Below, one piece after another: positions 17,391 to 27,258 of a stretch of 64,000 nucleotides of DNA. The translations under genes and the position numbers were made by a program. Source of the stretch: an uncultured Clostridium sp. (lineage in GTDB: Bacteria > Bacillota > Clostridia > Clostridiales > Clostridiaceae). Every line of letters begins with the position of its first letter. The first letter of the stretch is position 1. Location of the stretch: the NCBI RefSeq assembly GCF_947072515.1, contig NZ_CAMTIG010000014.1, forward strand, positions 1 to 64,000. Reading direction: 5' to 3'. The notes below the pieces were generated by a model. That model saw only the letters and a list, made by a program, of their open reading frames with translations, did no database searches and was not told the DNA's origin.

Positions 17391-17458
17391 TGAATTAATT
17401 CAACTATAAAGGAAATAGTTACCATGGTATATTTAATTCATAGAAAGAAACGTTTACA
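17391..17458. promoter_or_regulatory. Candidate operators before sugar permease operon
   Basis: Two elements lie in this leader: a perfect palindrome TGAATTAATTCA (17391-17402), and AAGAAACGTTTACA (17445-17458), which matches 12 of 14 positions of the CcpA cre consensus. Catabolite repression of this operon would fit its sugar-uptake role. Both are judged by eye only. Confidence 0.4.
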
Positions 17459-17480
17459 AATTGAGGAGAGGAGATATGGT

Positions 17481-18488
17481 ATGGCAACAGCATTAAAAGA
17501 AAAAAGTATACATAAATTAGCAGAGGCTGATTTAAATGAAGGGAAAAAAGAGAAGTCAAAAAAGAGTGGATTCATAAATAGGATCAAGGCGAATAAAGAA
17601 TTGTTGATATTAACAATACCAGGAACTGTATGGTTTTTAGTATTTGCATATCTACCTATGTTTGGAGTTACATTAGCATTTAAGGAATGGACTATTCATG
17701 GAAATTTTATTGAGAGTTTAATAAATAGTAAGTGGGTGGGATTTAAGAATTTTGAGTTCTTATTTAAAAGTAGTGATGCTTGGTTAATTACAAGAAATAC
17801 AGTTTTATATAATTTAGTATTTATAATTTTAGGAATAGTATTACCGGTTACGTTAGCAATTTTACTAAAGGAGCTTTTAAATAAAAAACTTTCAAAGTTT
17901 TATCAAAGTTCAATGTTTTTACCTTATTTCTTATCATGGGTTGTAGTAAGTTATTGTTTATATGCATTTTTAAGTCCAGAAAAAGGATTTGTAAATAGCA
18001 TGCTTCTTAAAATGGGAATGGACAAGGTATCTTGGTATACAGAACCTACAGTTTGGCCATTTATAATAATTTTTATGAGTCAATGGAAAGCAGTTGGATA
18101 TGGAACAGTAGTTTATTTAGCTTCAATTTGTGGAATAGATAAGTCTTATTATGAAGCAGCAATGATAGATGGAGCTAGTAAATGGCAACAAGTTAAATAT
18201 ATAACTCTTCCACTTTTAAAACCTGTACTAATAATAATGTTTATTACAGCAGTTGGAGGAATGTTTAGATCAGACTTTGGATTATTCTATCAATTACCTA
18301 AAAATACAGGAGCATTATATCCAGTAACAAACGTTATAGATACTTATGTATATAGAGCGTTAACTAATTTAGGAAATATAGGAATGAGTTCAGCAGCAGG
18401 ACTTTATCAGTCATTTGTAGGACTAGTACTTATATTAGTAACTAATGGAATAGTTAGAAAGGTAGATGAAGAAAATGCATTCTTCTAA
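17481..18488 (+). CDS. ABC sugar transporter permease, LplB-type
   Basis: 335 residues with six predicted membrane segments and the EAA loop YYEAAMIDGASKWQQVKYIT that docks the ATPase. The pattern TIPGTVWFLVFAYLPMFGVTLAFKEW is typical of the LplB/YteP family, which imports oligosaccharides. The ATG at 17481 follows GGAGAGGAG; a frame starting at 17424 would add 19 residues upstream of that site. It is the first gene of a permease pair, 16 bases before the second. The binding protein and ATPase are encoded about 7-10 kb downstream. Confidence 0.9.
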   Translation: MATALKEKSIHKLAEADLNEGKKEKSKKSGFINRIKANKELLILTIPGTVWFLVFAYLPMFGVTLAFKEWTIHGNFIESLINSKWVGFKNFEFLFKSSDAWLITRNTVLYNLVFIILGIVLPVTLAILLKELLNKKLSKFYQSSMFLPYFLSWVVVSYCLYAFLSPEKGFVNSMLLKMGMDKVSWYTEPTVWPFIIIFMSQWKAVGYGTVVYLASICGIDKSYYEAAMIDGASKWQQVKYITLPLLKPVLIIMFITAVGGMFRSDFGLFYQLPKNTGALYPVTNVIDTYVYRALTNLGNIGMSSAAGLYQSFVGLVLILVTNGIVRKVDEENAFF

Positions 18489-18504
18489 ATAGAGGTGAGA
18501 GGGT

Positions 18505-19473
18505 ATGGCAGAATTAAGAAAAGAAAAATTTAGTTTAAAAGGATTATTTAAAAAAGAAAAGGTTGAAGAAAAGGAAACAAAATTCAATTCAATATCAAAG
18601 AAAACAAATATATTATTTAATGCATTGTTTGGAATACTAGCAGCACTTTGCATAATACCATTTATATTTGTAACTATAATATCATTTACAAGTGAAAAGT
18701 CACTAGATATGAATGGATATCAATTTTGGCCATCTGAATGGAGTTTAGATGCTTATAGATATATTTTAGGTGGAGGAAGTAATATACCAAGAGCATATGG
18801 GGTAACAATATTTGTAACAATTGCAGGAACGATATTAGGGCTTATTATAATGACAACTTTTGCATATGCATTATCAAGAAAATCATTTGCATATAAAAAG
18901 TTCTTTACAAAGCTTATATTTATTCCAATGTTATTCTCAGGTGGGATGGTTGCATCTTACTTAGTAGTAACTCAGTTTTTAAATCTTAAAAATAATATAC
19001 TAGCACTTATACTTCCTATATGTGTAAGTTCCTTCCATATTATAATTTTAAGAACTTTCTTTAAAACAACAGTGCCAGATGCAATAATTGAATCAGCTAA
19101 AATTGATGGAGCATCAGAATGGACATTATTTTTAAAGATAGTTTTACCAATATCACTTCCAGCAATAGCTACAATTGCTTTATTCCTAACTTTAGGATTC
19201 TGGAATGATTGGTTTAACGCAATGCTTTATATAGATAAAGAAAGCTTAGTGCCTCTTCAGTATCTATTAATAAGACTTGAGACATCAATGGAATTCTTGG
19301 CAACTAATTCAGCAAGTCTTGGAACAGCAGCAATTGAAGCAGCTGCAAATTTACCAAAAGAAAGTGCCAAAATGGCTATAGTAGTTATAACTACACTACC
19401 AATATTATTTGCTTATCCGTTTTTCCAAAAATATTTTGTAAGTGGATTAACAGTTGGAGCAGTAAAAGAATAA
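18505..19473 (+). CDS. ABC sugar transporter permease, YtcP-type
   Basis: 322 residues, six predicted membrane segments, EAA loop in IIESAKIDGASEWTLFLKIVLP, and the family pattern GFWNDWFNAMLYID. It has a Lys/Glu-rich cytoplasmic N-terminus of about 30 residues. It partners the LplB-type permease encoded immediately upstream to form the membrane channel of an oligosaccharide importer. The end of the gene is followed by a hairpin without a T run, then the GH38 gene. Confidence 0.9.
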   Translation: MAELRKEKFSLKGLFKKEKVEEKETKFNSISKKTNILFNALFGILAALCIIPFIFVTIISFTSEKSLDMNGYQFWPSEWSLDAYRYILGGGSNIPRAYGVTIFVTIAGTILGLIIMTTFAYALSRKSFAYKKFFTKLIFIPMLFSGGMVASYLVVTQFLNLKNNILALILPICVSSFHIIILRTFFKTTVPDAIIESAKIDGASEWTLFLKIVLPISLPAIATIALFLTLGFWNDWFNAMLYIDKESLVPLQYLLIRLETSMEFLATNSASLGTAAIEAAANLPKESAKMAIVVITTLPILFAYPFFQKYFVSGLTVGAVKE

Positions 19474-19480
19474 TAAATAT

Positions 19481-19555
19481 CTACACAGGCTATAGAAGCC
19501 TGTGTAGAATAAAAAATTTAAGTTTTAATTATCTAAAGATAAAAATCTTAGATAA
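19481..19555 (+). promoter_or_regulatory. Two stacked hairpins between permease and GH38 genes
   Basis: First hairpin: CTACACAGGC (19481-19490) with GCCTGTGTAG (19498-19507), 10 bp perfect, but not followed by a T run. Second: TTATCTAAAGAT (19529-19540) with ATCTTAGATAA (19545-19555), one bulge. They may stabilise or partly terminate the upstream mRNA so that permease and enzyme levels differ. Confidence 0.5.
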
Positions 19556-19603
19556 TAAAGTTTAAATAAGATAAAGAAATTTTTTTAAAAGGGGATGTTA
19601 AAT

Positions 19604-22600
19604 ATGCATTATTTATTAGAGAGAATTGACAAAACTTGTGGAGAAATTGCAAAACATGTTTATAGAGACGAGGTTAAATTAGAGAATTATAGATATATAG
19701 ATGGGAACTACCACAATATAGATGGAATAAAAGAAGCATCTGAAGATGGATGGAGAGAATTTAAAAATGGAGATCTTTGGGGTGGACGTGACTGTCATGG
19801 ATGGTTCAAATGTGAAGTAGAAGTTCCAGAAAGATTTGCAGGACAAACTATAGCTTTAAATCTTTCAACATTTGAAGAAGGATGGGATGCTACAAATCCA
19901 CAATTTATTCTTTATGTAAATGGAGAACAAATTCAAGGAGTAGATATAAATCATAGAGAAATAATTTTAACTCATGAAGCTATTCCGGGAACTAAATATG
20001 AAATAGATTTACATGCATATGCAGGAATGCTTGCAGATAAACTTGCTACATTACATGGTAAATTAGTAGTAATCGATATGGAAGCTAGAAGATTATACTG
20101 GAATTTAAAAGTACCAGTTGATGTATGTAAAGAACTTGAAAAAGAAGATAAAAACAGAATTGATATGATAACTGTTTTAAATGAAGGAATAAACTTAATT
20201 GATTTAAGAAGACCTAAAAATGAAATGTATGATGAAAGTATAAGAAAAGCAAATGAATTTATAGAAGAAGAATTTTATGGAAAACTATGTGGACACAGTG
20301 ATGTAACAGCCACTTGTGTAGGACATACCCATGTTGATGTAGCTTGGCTTTGGACTGTAGCACAAACTAGAGAAAAAGTAGCTAGAAGTTTTTCAACTGT
20401 TCTTAAGTTAATGGAAGAATATCCAGAGTATGTATTTATGTCATCACAACCTCAACTTTATAAATTCTTAAAAGAAGATCACCCAGGAATTTATGAAAAA
20501 GTTAAAAAGAAAGTAGAAGAGGGAGTTTGGGAACCAGAAGGAGCTATGTGGCTTGAAGCTGATTGTAACGTAACATCAGGTGAATCTTTAGTAAGACAAA
20601 TTTTACATGGAAAAAGATTCTTTAAAGAAGAATTTAATGTGGATAATAAGATACTTTGGCTTCCAGATGTATTTGGATACTCAGCAGCACTTCCACAAAT
20701 TTTACAAAAATCAGATGTAGATTACTTTATGACTACAAAGATTGCATGGAATCAATTTAATAAAATTCCAAATGATACATTTATGTGGCAAGGAATTGAT
20801 GGATCAGAAGTTTTAACTCACTTTATAACAACTACAGGACCAGGACAAGAGAGAGAAAGTCACTTTACGACATATAATGGACATGTTCAACCTGATGCAG
20901 TTATGGGAGCATGGAGAAGATACCAAAATAAAAATCTGAATAATGATGTTTTAATTTCCTTTGGATGGGGAGATGGTGGCGGAGGAGCTACTTTAGAAAT
21001 GCTTGAAAATGCAAGAAGATTATCAAAAGGAATTCCAGGAGCGCCAAGAGTTCAAATGGGAACTTCATTAGATTATTTTAAAAGATTAGAAGAAAAAGTT
21101 AAGGATAATCCAAAATTACCTAAATGGGTAGGTGAATTATATCTTGAATATCATAGAGGAACTTATACTTCAATGGGAAGAAATAAAAGAGATAATAGAA
21201 TCTGTGAAAACATGTATACAGCAGCAGAAAAGGTAAACTCATTAGGAATGCTACTTGGAAATGAATATCCACAAAAAGATATAAATGACTCATGGGAAAC
21301 AGTTCTTTTAAATCAATTCCATGATATAATTCCAGGATCATCAATTAAAGAAGTTTATGATGTAACTGACATAGAATATAAAGCGTTAAAGAAAAATGCT
21401 GAAAAGTTAGTTAATAAAGGAATAGATACAGTAGGAAATTCTATAAATTTAGAAAAGAGAAGTGTAGTAGTTACAAATACTTTAGGATTTGAAAGAAGTG
21501 ATATAGCTACATTTGAGGTTCCAGAAGATATAGAAAATCCAGCTGTAATCGATAAAGATGGAAGAGAGATTATATGTCAAAGAATTGAAAATGGAAAAGC
21601 TATTTTCTTTGCAAATGGAATTCCTGCAAATGGACATAAATCATTTGTAATAACAGAAAAAACTATAGAAAATGTTGAAGATGTAAAATTATCAAAAGAC
21701 TTCGCGGAAAATAAATTCTATAAAGTTAAATTTGATGATAAAGGACAAATAGTTTCATTTATAAATAAAGCTCAAAATAGAGAAATCTTACAAAATGGAG
21801 CTATAGGAAATGAGATTCAAGCTTTTGAAGATAAACCAATGTGTTTCGATAACTGGGATATAGATATTTACTATAAAGAAAAGATGTGGAAAATTGATAA
21901 TGTAGAGAATATTGAAGTAATAGAAGTAGGACCTGTTAGAAGTTCTTTAAAAATTGAAAGAAGATTCTTAGAATCAACTATAGTTCAAAAGATATATGTT
22001 TATAATGACTTAGAAAGAATGGATTTTGATACTTATGTAGATTGGAAGGAAAGAGATGTTTTAGTAAAAACAGCATTCCCAGTAGATGTAAATACTAAGG
22101 AAGCTTCATTTGAAATCCAATATGGAAATGTTACTAGACCAACTCATAATAATACATCTTGGGATGTAGCAAGTTTTGAAGTTTGTGGACATAAATGGGC
22201 AGATTTATCAGAAGGAGACTTTGGAGTTTCTATAATGAATAACTGTAAATATGGACATGATATCAAAGATGGAAATATGAGATTAACTCTACTTAAATCA
22301 AGTTGTGATCCAAATCCAGATGCAGATAAAGAAGAGCACTTTATCACTTACTCAATTTATGCTCATGAAGGAAACTTTAAAAAGGCTAAAACTACTAATA
22401 AAGCTTATGAATTAAATACACCTTTATTTACAAAAGTTTGTGAAGCTCAAAATGGAAATTTAGAAAGCAAATTAAGTTTAGTTAATGTAGATAAAGAAAA
22501 TGTAATTATTGAAGTAATTAAAAAAGCTGAAGATTCAGATCATTTAATTATTAGAATGTATGAATTCCACAATGCTAGAACAAATGTAAATATGGAATTC

Positions 22601-22735
22601 TTTAAAGAAATTGAAGAAATTTCAGAATGTAACTTAATGGAAAGAGATTTAGAACAATTGAATCCAGAAGGAAATAAAGTAAGTTTCACTATTAAGCCAT
22701 TTGAAATAAAAACATTTAAAGTAAAATTAAAATAA
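19604..22735 (+). CDS. GH38 alpha-mannosidase
   Basis: 1043 residues, normal for bacterial GH38. The zinc and active-site motifs are visible: GHTHVDVAWLWT, PEGAMWLEADCN, WLPDVFGYSAALPQI (catalytic nucleophile Asp), and NQFHDIIPGSSI. The C-terminal half is the beta-sandwich region of the family. There is no signal peptide. The ATG at 19604 is preferred, being nine bases after the GGGG site; another ATG at 19595 touches it. It hydrolyses alpha-mannosidic bonds and probably works with the GH125 enzyme on imported mannosyl oligosaccharides. Confidence 0.94.
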   Translation: MHYLLERIDKTCGEIAKHVYRDEVKLENYRYIDGNYHNIDGIKEASEDGWREFKNGDLWGGRDCHGWFKCEVEVPERFAGQTIALNLSTFEEGWDATNPQFILYVNGEQIQGVDINHREIILTHEAIPGTKYEIDLHAYAGMLADKLATLHGKLVVIDMEARRLYWNLKVPVDVCKELEKEDKNRIDMITVLNEGINLIDLRRPKNEMYDESIRKANEFIEEEFYGKLCGHSDVTATCVGHTHVDVAWLWTVAQTREKVARSFSTVLKLMEEYPEYVFMSSQPQLYKFLKEDHPGIYEKVKKKVEEGVWEPEGAMWLEADCNVTSGESLVRQILHGKRFFKEEFNVDNKILWLPDVFGYSAALPQILQKSDVDYFMTTKIAWNQFNKIPNDTFMWQGIDGSEVLTHFITTTGPGQERESHFTTYNGHVQPDAVMGAWRRYQNKNLNNDVLISFGWGDGGGGATLEMLENARRLSKGIPGAPRVQMGTSLDYFKRLEEKVKDNPKLPKWVGELYLEYHRGTYTSMGRNKRDNRICENMYTAAEKVNSLGMLLGNEYPQKDINDSWETVLLNQFHDIIPGSSIKEVYDVTDIEYKALKKNAEKLVNKGIDTVGNSINLEKRSVVVTNTLGFERSDIATFEVPEDIENPAVIDKDGREIICQRIENGKAIFFANGIPANGHKSFVITEKTIENVEDVKLSKDFAENKFYKVKFDDKGQIVSFINKAQNREILQNGAIGNEIQAFEDKPMCFDNWDIDIYYKEKMWKIDNVENIEVIEVGPVRSSLKIERRFLESTIVQKIYVYNDLERMDFDTYVDWKERDVLVKTAFPVDVNTKEASFEIQYGNVTRPTHNNTSWDVASFEVCGHKWADLSEGDFGVSIMNNCKYGHDIKDGNMRLTLLKSSCDPNPDADKEEHFITYSIYAHEGNFKKAKTTNKAYELNTPLFTKVCEAQNGNLESKLSLVNVDKENVIIEVIKKAEDSDHLIIRMYEFHNARTNVNMEFFKEIEEISECNLMERDLEQLNPEGNKVSFTIKPFEIKTFKVKLK

Positions 22736-22750
22736 TATAAATTTATTTTT

Positions 22751-22788
22751 AGAAGAACGTATAGAGACTCTATAGGTTCTTCTTTTTT
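22751..22788 (+). terminator. Terminator after GH38 gene
   Basis: Long stem AGAAGAACGTATAG with CTATAGGTTCTTCT (one mismatch), then six T residues. Confidence 0.85.
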
Positions 22789-22930
22789 CATAAAAATATA
22801 GATTTGTTTTAGAAAAGAAAATAAGGAGGGAAGAGGTGATAGAAAGGAATTAATAGTGGAGGTAGAAACTTTTTGAGTTTCTTAAAGTAATAGATTATGA
22901 AAAATTTAAAAATTAAAAAGAGGTGAGAAC

Positions 22931-23908
22931 ATGAAAAAAGTTATTCAAGTTAAAGATTTATGTAAAAATTATGAGTTTTATAAGAAGAAACAAGGTTTAC
23001 AAGGAACATTAAAAAATCTTTTTAAAAGAGAAATGTTAAAAAAGGAAGCTGTAAAAGATATAAGCTTTTCAATTGAGGAAGGCGAAATAGTTGCCTTTTT
23101 AGGACCAAATGGAGCTGGAAAAACTACAACATTAAAAATGCTATCGGGAATATTATTTCCTACATCAGGAAGCATAAAAATTTTAGGATTTAATCCATCA
23201 AAAAGAGAAAACAAGTTTAAGGAAAAAATATCTATTGTTATGGGACAAAAGAATCAATTGTGGTGGGATTTACCTTCCATAGAATCATTTTATTTAATTA
23301 AAAAGATCTATAATATTTCAGATGAGGATTACAAAGAAAGATTAGATCAAATGGCTGAGCTTTTAGATGTTACTCATCTTTTAGAAGTACAGGTTAGAAG
23401 ACTTTCATTAGGGGAAAGAATGAAAATGGAGATTATTGCAGCTCTCCTTCATAATCCTAAAGTTTTATTTTTAGATGAACCAACTATAGGTCTTGATATA
23501 GTGTCACAAAAAAAGATAAGAGAATTTTTAAGGTATTATAACAGAAAAGAAAAAACTACTATTATTTTAACTAGTCATTATATGGAGGATATAAAGTCTT
23601 TATGTGAAAGATGTATAGTTATTGCTAAGGGAAAAGTTGTTTTTGATGATAAGCTAGAATCCTTAGGAAGTCTTGATAATACAAAGATTTTAAAAATAAA
23701 ATTAGCAGATTTAGAAAAGAAAAATCTTTTAGAGAGCTATGGAAAAATATTAGAGATAAAAGATATAGAAGTAAGTTTAGAAGTAGAAAAAGAAAGTTTA
23801 AAGTTTACTGTATCTGAAATATTTGAAAAATTTAATGTTATAGATTTTACTATAGAAGATACACCAATAGAAAATAGTATTGAAAATTTATATAAGCTTG
23901 GGTGTTAG
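22931..23908 (+). CDS. ABC-2-type exporter ATPase
   Basis: 325 residues. Walker A is GPNGAGKTT, the signature is LSLGERMKME (a variant of LSGGQ), Walker B is VLFLDEPTIGLD, and the switch His is in TSHYME. The Q-loop region MGQKNQLWWDLP is typical of ATPases paired with DUF990-type ABC-2 permeases. Two such permease genes follow immediately, the first overlapping or touching its stop. It is an exporter subunit rather than part of the sugar importer. The cargo is unknown. Confidence 0.9.
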   Translation: MKKVIQVKDLCKNYEFYKKKQGLQGTLKNLFKREMLKKEAVKDISFSIEEGEIVAFLGPNGAGKTTTLKMLSGILFPTSGSIKILGFNPSKRENKFKEKISIVMGQKNQLWWDLPSIESFYLIKKIYNISDEDYKERLDQMAELLDVTHLLEVQVRRLSLGERMKMEIIAALLHNPKVLFLDEPTIGLDIVSQKKIREFLRYYNRKEKTTIILTSHYMEDIKSLCERCIVIAKGKVVFDDKLESLGSLDNTKILKIKLADLEKKNLLESYGKILEIKDIEVSLEVEKESLKFTVSEIFEKFNVIDFTIEDTPIENSIENLYKLGC

Positions 23909-23910
23909 AC

Positions 23911-24717
23911 ATGAAAAAGTATTTAGATAAATATTATTATTGTTTTTTTATGGGATTTCAAAATGCATTAGAATATAGAGTAGATTTTTTATTTAGCTTA
24001 ATAAGCTGTATATTTCCAATAATTATTCAAGTGTCTTTATGGAGTGCTATATATAAAGCTACAGGAACAGGAGTAGTATACGGTTATAGTTATAAACAAA
24101 TGATTATGTATACATTACTTGTAGGACTAGTTGGAAAGTTTTTATCTACAGGATTTGAATGGGAAATAAATGAAGATATTAAGATGGGGGGACTTAGTAA
24201 ATATATAGTGAGACCTTTAAATTATATTTATTATAGATTAAGTTGCTTTTTAGGTGGAAGAATTTCTTTATCTATAGTAGTTATTTTCTTTATAACGATT
24301 ATTATGATGGTATTTCCAAATGAAGAGAGAGTAACTGTATTAAGAATAATAGGGATTATGATGTCTTTCATATTAGCAATGCTTTTAAATTTCTTTATAT
24401 ATTTTATTTTAGGAATTTCAGCATTTTATTTTACAGAGGCATCTAAGATATTTCCTGCTGTATCTATAATATTTACTGTTATAAGTGGAGGAATATTTCC
24501 TTTAGATATATTAGGAGAAGGCTATATGAAGCTTTTAAATATACTTCCGTTTAAGTATATGTTGCAGTTTCCTGTAGATGTACTAATAGGAAAGGTATCT
24601 AATGGTGATGTTTTATGTGGAATAAGTATTCAATTAGTTTGGGCAGTATTAATATTTATATTTTTAAAACTTTTATTTAATAAAGGGCTTAAAAAATATG
24701 TGGCAATTGGAGGATAA
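23911..24717 (+). CDS. ABC-2 family exporter permease (first subunit)
   Basis: 268 residues with about six membrane segments. MKKYLDKYYYCFFMGFQNALEYRVDFLFS is the usual opening of ABC-2 permeases of the DUF990-like group, with a short amphipathic helix first. The ATG at 23911 sits three bases after the stop of the ATPase gene and has GGGTG upstream; a GTG at 23902 is also in frame. It is encoded 2 bases before its partner permease, implying a heterodimeric channel. Confidence 0.85.
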   Translation: MKKYLDKYYYCFFMGFQNALEYRVDFLFSLISCIFPIIIQVSLWSAIYKATGTGVVYGYSYKQMIMYTLLVGLVGKFLSTGFEWEINEDIKMGGLSKYIVRPLNYIYYRLSCFLGGRISLSIVVIFFITIIMMVFPNEERVTVLRIIGIMMSFILAMLLNFFIYFILGISAFYFTEASKIFPAVSIIFTVISGGIFPLDILGEGYMKLLNILPFKYMLQFPVDVLIGKVSNGDVLCGISIQLVWAVLIFIFLKLLFNKGLKKYVAIGG

Positions 24718-24719
24718 CT

Positions 24720-25514
24720 ATGGAGAGTATTAAAAGATATCTTAGTGTATTATGTGTATTTGCAAGAAATTCTTTTTTAACTAATTTAGAATATAGAACA
24801 AATTTTTTTGCAGGAATTTTTGTAGAAATTGGTTTTACTTTTGCTAAATTAACCTATGTATTTTTAATTTATGAGACAGATATTAATATAAATGGAATGA
24901 CGCCAGATTATATGCTTATATTTATTGGAACCTATGTATTTATGACAGGAATTTATATGAGCTTCTATGGAAACTTTTTAAATATAAGTAATCAAATAAA
25001 GACAGGAAACCTAGATGTTTTAATTACAAAACCTGTTTCTCTTTTATTTATTTTAAGTTTTCAAAATATAGATTTTGCAATGCCAATACCTTGCTTAATA
25101 TCAGGTGTAATAATGATAGGTATAGGTTGGGTTAAGTGTAGTATAGCTGTAAGCTTATTAAATATTAGTTTATTTATAATATTTTTAATACTTGGAAGTA
25201 TATTAACTTATGCATTATTTTTACTTCCAAGATTACTTTCTTTTTGGGTTGTTTCAACTAATGGAATATCCCAAATTTGTGATTCATTATGGGACTTTAA
25301 CAATATGCCTAGAGGAATTTATGGAAGAATAATTCAAAATATAGGTACTTTTATTATTCCTATATTTTTAATTACAAATTTACCAGGGATGATAATTAAG
25401 GAAAAAAGTTTATTTTATATGATTGTAGGTGTAATTGCACCAGCAATATTTTTATGGATAACATTAAAGATATGGAAAATCGGAATTAAAAATTATACTA
25501 GTGCAAGTAGTTAA
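24720..25514 (+). CDS. ABC-2 family exporter permease (second subunit)
   Basis: 264 residues with about six membrane segments. It opens with MESIKRYLSVLCVFARNSFLTNLEYRTNFFAGI, which resembles the first permease in layout. GNLDVLITKPVSLLF is a family hallmark. It is the last gene of a three-gene exporter operon ending at a terminator. Nothing in it shows what is exported; its position inside a glycan locus suggests, but does not prove, a link to cell-surface or carbohydrate metabolism. Confidence 0.85.
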   Translation: MESIKRYLSVLCVFARNSFLTNLEYRTNFFAGIFVEIGFTFAKLTYVFLIYETDININGMTPDYMLIFIGTYVFMTGIYMSFYGNFLNISNQIKTGNLDVLITKPVSLLFILSFQNIDFAMPIPCLISGVIMIGIGWVKCSIAVSLLNISLFIIFLILGSILTYALFLLPRLLSFWVVSTNGISQICDSLWDFNNMPRGIYGRIIQNIGTFIIPIFLITNLPGMIIKEKSLFYMIVGVIAPAIFLWITLKIWKIGIKNYTSASS

Positions 25515-25525
25515 AAATAATAAGA

Positions 25526-25562
25526 AAATGGGATAAATTAAAAGATTTATCCTATTTTTTTT
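25526..25562 (+). terminator. Terminator after exporter operon
   Basis: Stem GGATAAAT with ATTTATCC, loop TAAAAG, then eight T residues. Confidence 0.8.
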
Positions 25563-25637
25563 GATAGTGGATAAATTATATATAAAATTTCAAGTAAATA
25601 TGAAAAATGTACACTATAAAGGTTACAAATGATAAAT

Positions 25638-25662
25638 TATAATAAAATTGTAAACGTTATTA
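25638..25662 (+). promoter_or_regulatory. -10 box and cre-like site before binding-protein gene
   Basis: TATAAT at 25638-25643 is followed at 25649-25662 by TGTAAACGTTATTA, which matches the CcpA cre consensus except at one core position. A cre just downstream of the -10 box would give classical catabolite repression. No convincing -35 box is seen, so the promoter itself is tentative. Confidence 0.45.
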
Positions 25663-25734
25663 ATTTTCTAAGAATAAAATAAATTTTTTAAAAACAAAAG
25701 GGTATAAAATAAAATTTGAGGGGGACAAAGAACT

Positions 25735-27174
25735 ATGAAACTAAAAAAAATTATGGCATTAGCATTAACAGCTATTACAGCGACATCACTTTTTGTAGGG
25801 TGTGGTGGAAGCAACGGTAAAGGATCAGCTGATGGGAAACCTGTTACATTAAAATGGTACACAGTAGGTAGACAACCTAAAGATATGGAAAAGGTTTTAG
25901 AAAAGGCAAATGCTTATTTAGAGGAAAAAATAAATGTAAATTTAGATATGAGTTTTATTGACTTTGGAGATTACAATCAAAAAATGTCTGTAATAATAAA
26001 TTCAGGAGAAAGTTATGATTTAGCCTTCACTTGTTCATGGGCAGGAGATTATTTTGGAAATGCAAGTAAAGGAGCATTTTTAGATGTAACACCTTACTTA
26101 GATGATAAAGGAAAAGATATGAAAGAAGCTATAGATCAAAGATTTTGGGATGCAGCTAAAGTAGATGATAAAATATATGCAGTTCCAAACCAAAAGGAAA
26201 TAGGAGCAGCACCAATGTGGGCATTTACTAAGGAGTATGTAGATAAATATAAAATACCATATGAAGATATTCATTCATTAGAGGATTTAGAGCCATGGCT
26301 TGAAAAAATAAAGAAAGAAGAGCCAGGAGTAACTCCACTATATATTACAAAAGGATTCTCATGGGAAGTATTCTTTGATGCAGTAGTTCCACCAGTAGGA
26401 TTTAATGTTAATGATAAAGATTTAAAAGCAGTTAATATGTTTGAACAGCCTGAAATGAAAAAGAATTTAGAAACTATAAGAAGATTCTATCAAAAAGGAT
26501 ATATAAATGCAGATTCAGCAACAGCTCAAGATGATAAATCTGTTAAAAGATTTGTAACTAAAGGAGATGGACAACCTTATGCAGATAAGATTTGGTCAAA
26601 AACTTTAGGATATGAAGTAGTTTCCTCAGAAATTACTAAACCAGTTGTAACTAATGGTTCAGCTACAGGAGCTATGACAGCTATTTCTAAAAACTCAAAA
26701 AATCCAGAAAAAGCTATTGAGTTCTTAAACCTTGTAAATACTGACGAAGAATTAAGAAACTTATTAAACTACGGTATTGAAGGTGAGCATTACGAAAAAG
26801 TTGGAGATAAGACTATAAAAATAAATGAAGCTAAGAAAAAAGATTACGATATGGTTTATTACGGAATTGGAAATATGTTCAAAACTTATGTTTTAGAAGG
26901 TGAACCAGAAACTAAATGGGATGAATTTAAAGAATTCAATGATTCAGCTCAATTAGCACCAACTTTAGGATTTAGATTTAATCCTTCAGCAGTAACTACA
27001 GAAATAGCTGCAATAAATAATGTTTTAGAAGAGTTTAAAGCAACAATTTATAGTGGATCTGTTGATGTTGATGAGTATTTAGGTAAGTTAAATACTAAAT
27101 TAAAAGAACAGGGAATAGATAAAGTAATTGCTGAAGTTCAAAAACAAGTTGATGAATGGAAAGTTTCAAAATAA
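25735..27174 (+). CDS. Extracellular sugar-binding lipoprotein
   Basis: 479 residues. A lipoprotein signal peptide ends at LFVGC, with the lipid-modified Cys at residue 23, then a Gly/Ser-rich spacer. The body has the family-1 solute-binding pattern (TLKWYTVGRQPKDMEKV, YDLAFTCSWAGDYFGN, TAISKNSKNPEKAIEFLN), similar to LplA/YtcQ proteins. It should capture oligosaccharide outside the membrane and deliver it to the permeases at 17.5-19.5 kb. It has its own promoter region with a cre-like site and is likely strongly expressed. Confidence 0.92.
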   Translation: MKLKKIMALALTAITATSLFVGCGGSNGKGSADGKPVTLKWYTVGRQPKDMEKVLEKANAYLEEKINVNLDMSFIDFGDYNQKMSVIINSGESYDLAFTCSWAGDYFGNASKGAFLDVTPYLDDKGKDMKEAIDQRFWDAAKVDDKIYAVPNQKEIGAAPMWAFTKEYVDKYKIPYEDIHSLEDLEPWLEKIKKEEPGVTPLYITKGFSWEVFFDAVVPPVGFNVNDKDLKAVNMFEQPEMKKNLETIRRFYQKGYINADSATAQDDKSVKRFVTKGDGQPYADKIWSKTLGYEVVSSEITKPVVTNGSATGAMTAISKNSKNPEKAIEFLNLVNTDEELRNLLNYGIEGEHYEKVGDKTIKINEAKKKDYDMVYYGIGNMFKTYVLEGEPETKWDEFKEFNDSAQLAPTLGFRFNPSAVTTEIAAINNVLEEFKATIYSGSVDVDEYLGKLNTKLKEQGIDKVIAEVQKQVDEWKVSK

Positions 27175-27194
27175 TTAGAAAAATACAAAGATAT

Positions 27195-27222
27195 AAAGGG
27201 GGGAGTTAAATCTCCCTTTTAT
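27195..27222 (+). terminator. Hairpin after binding-protein gene
   Basis: Stem AAAGGGGGGA with TCTCCCTTTT, then ATT. The short T run suggests partial termination, which would let the abundant binding protein outpace the ROK kinase downstream. Confidence 0.7.
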
Positions 27223-27258
27223 TAAAAAGAAATTAAGGGCATTATGGAGGAGTTTAAA

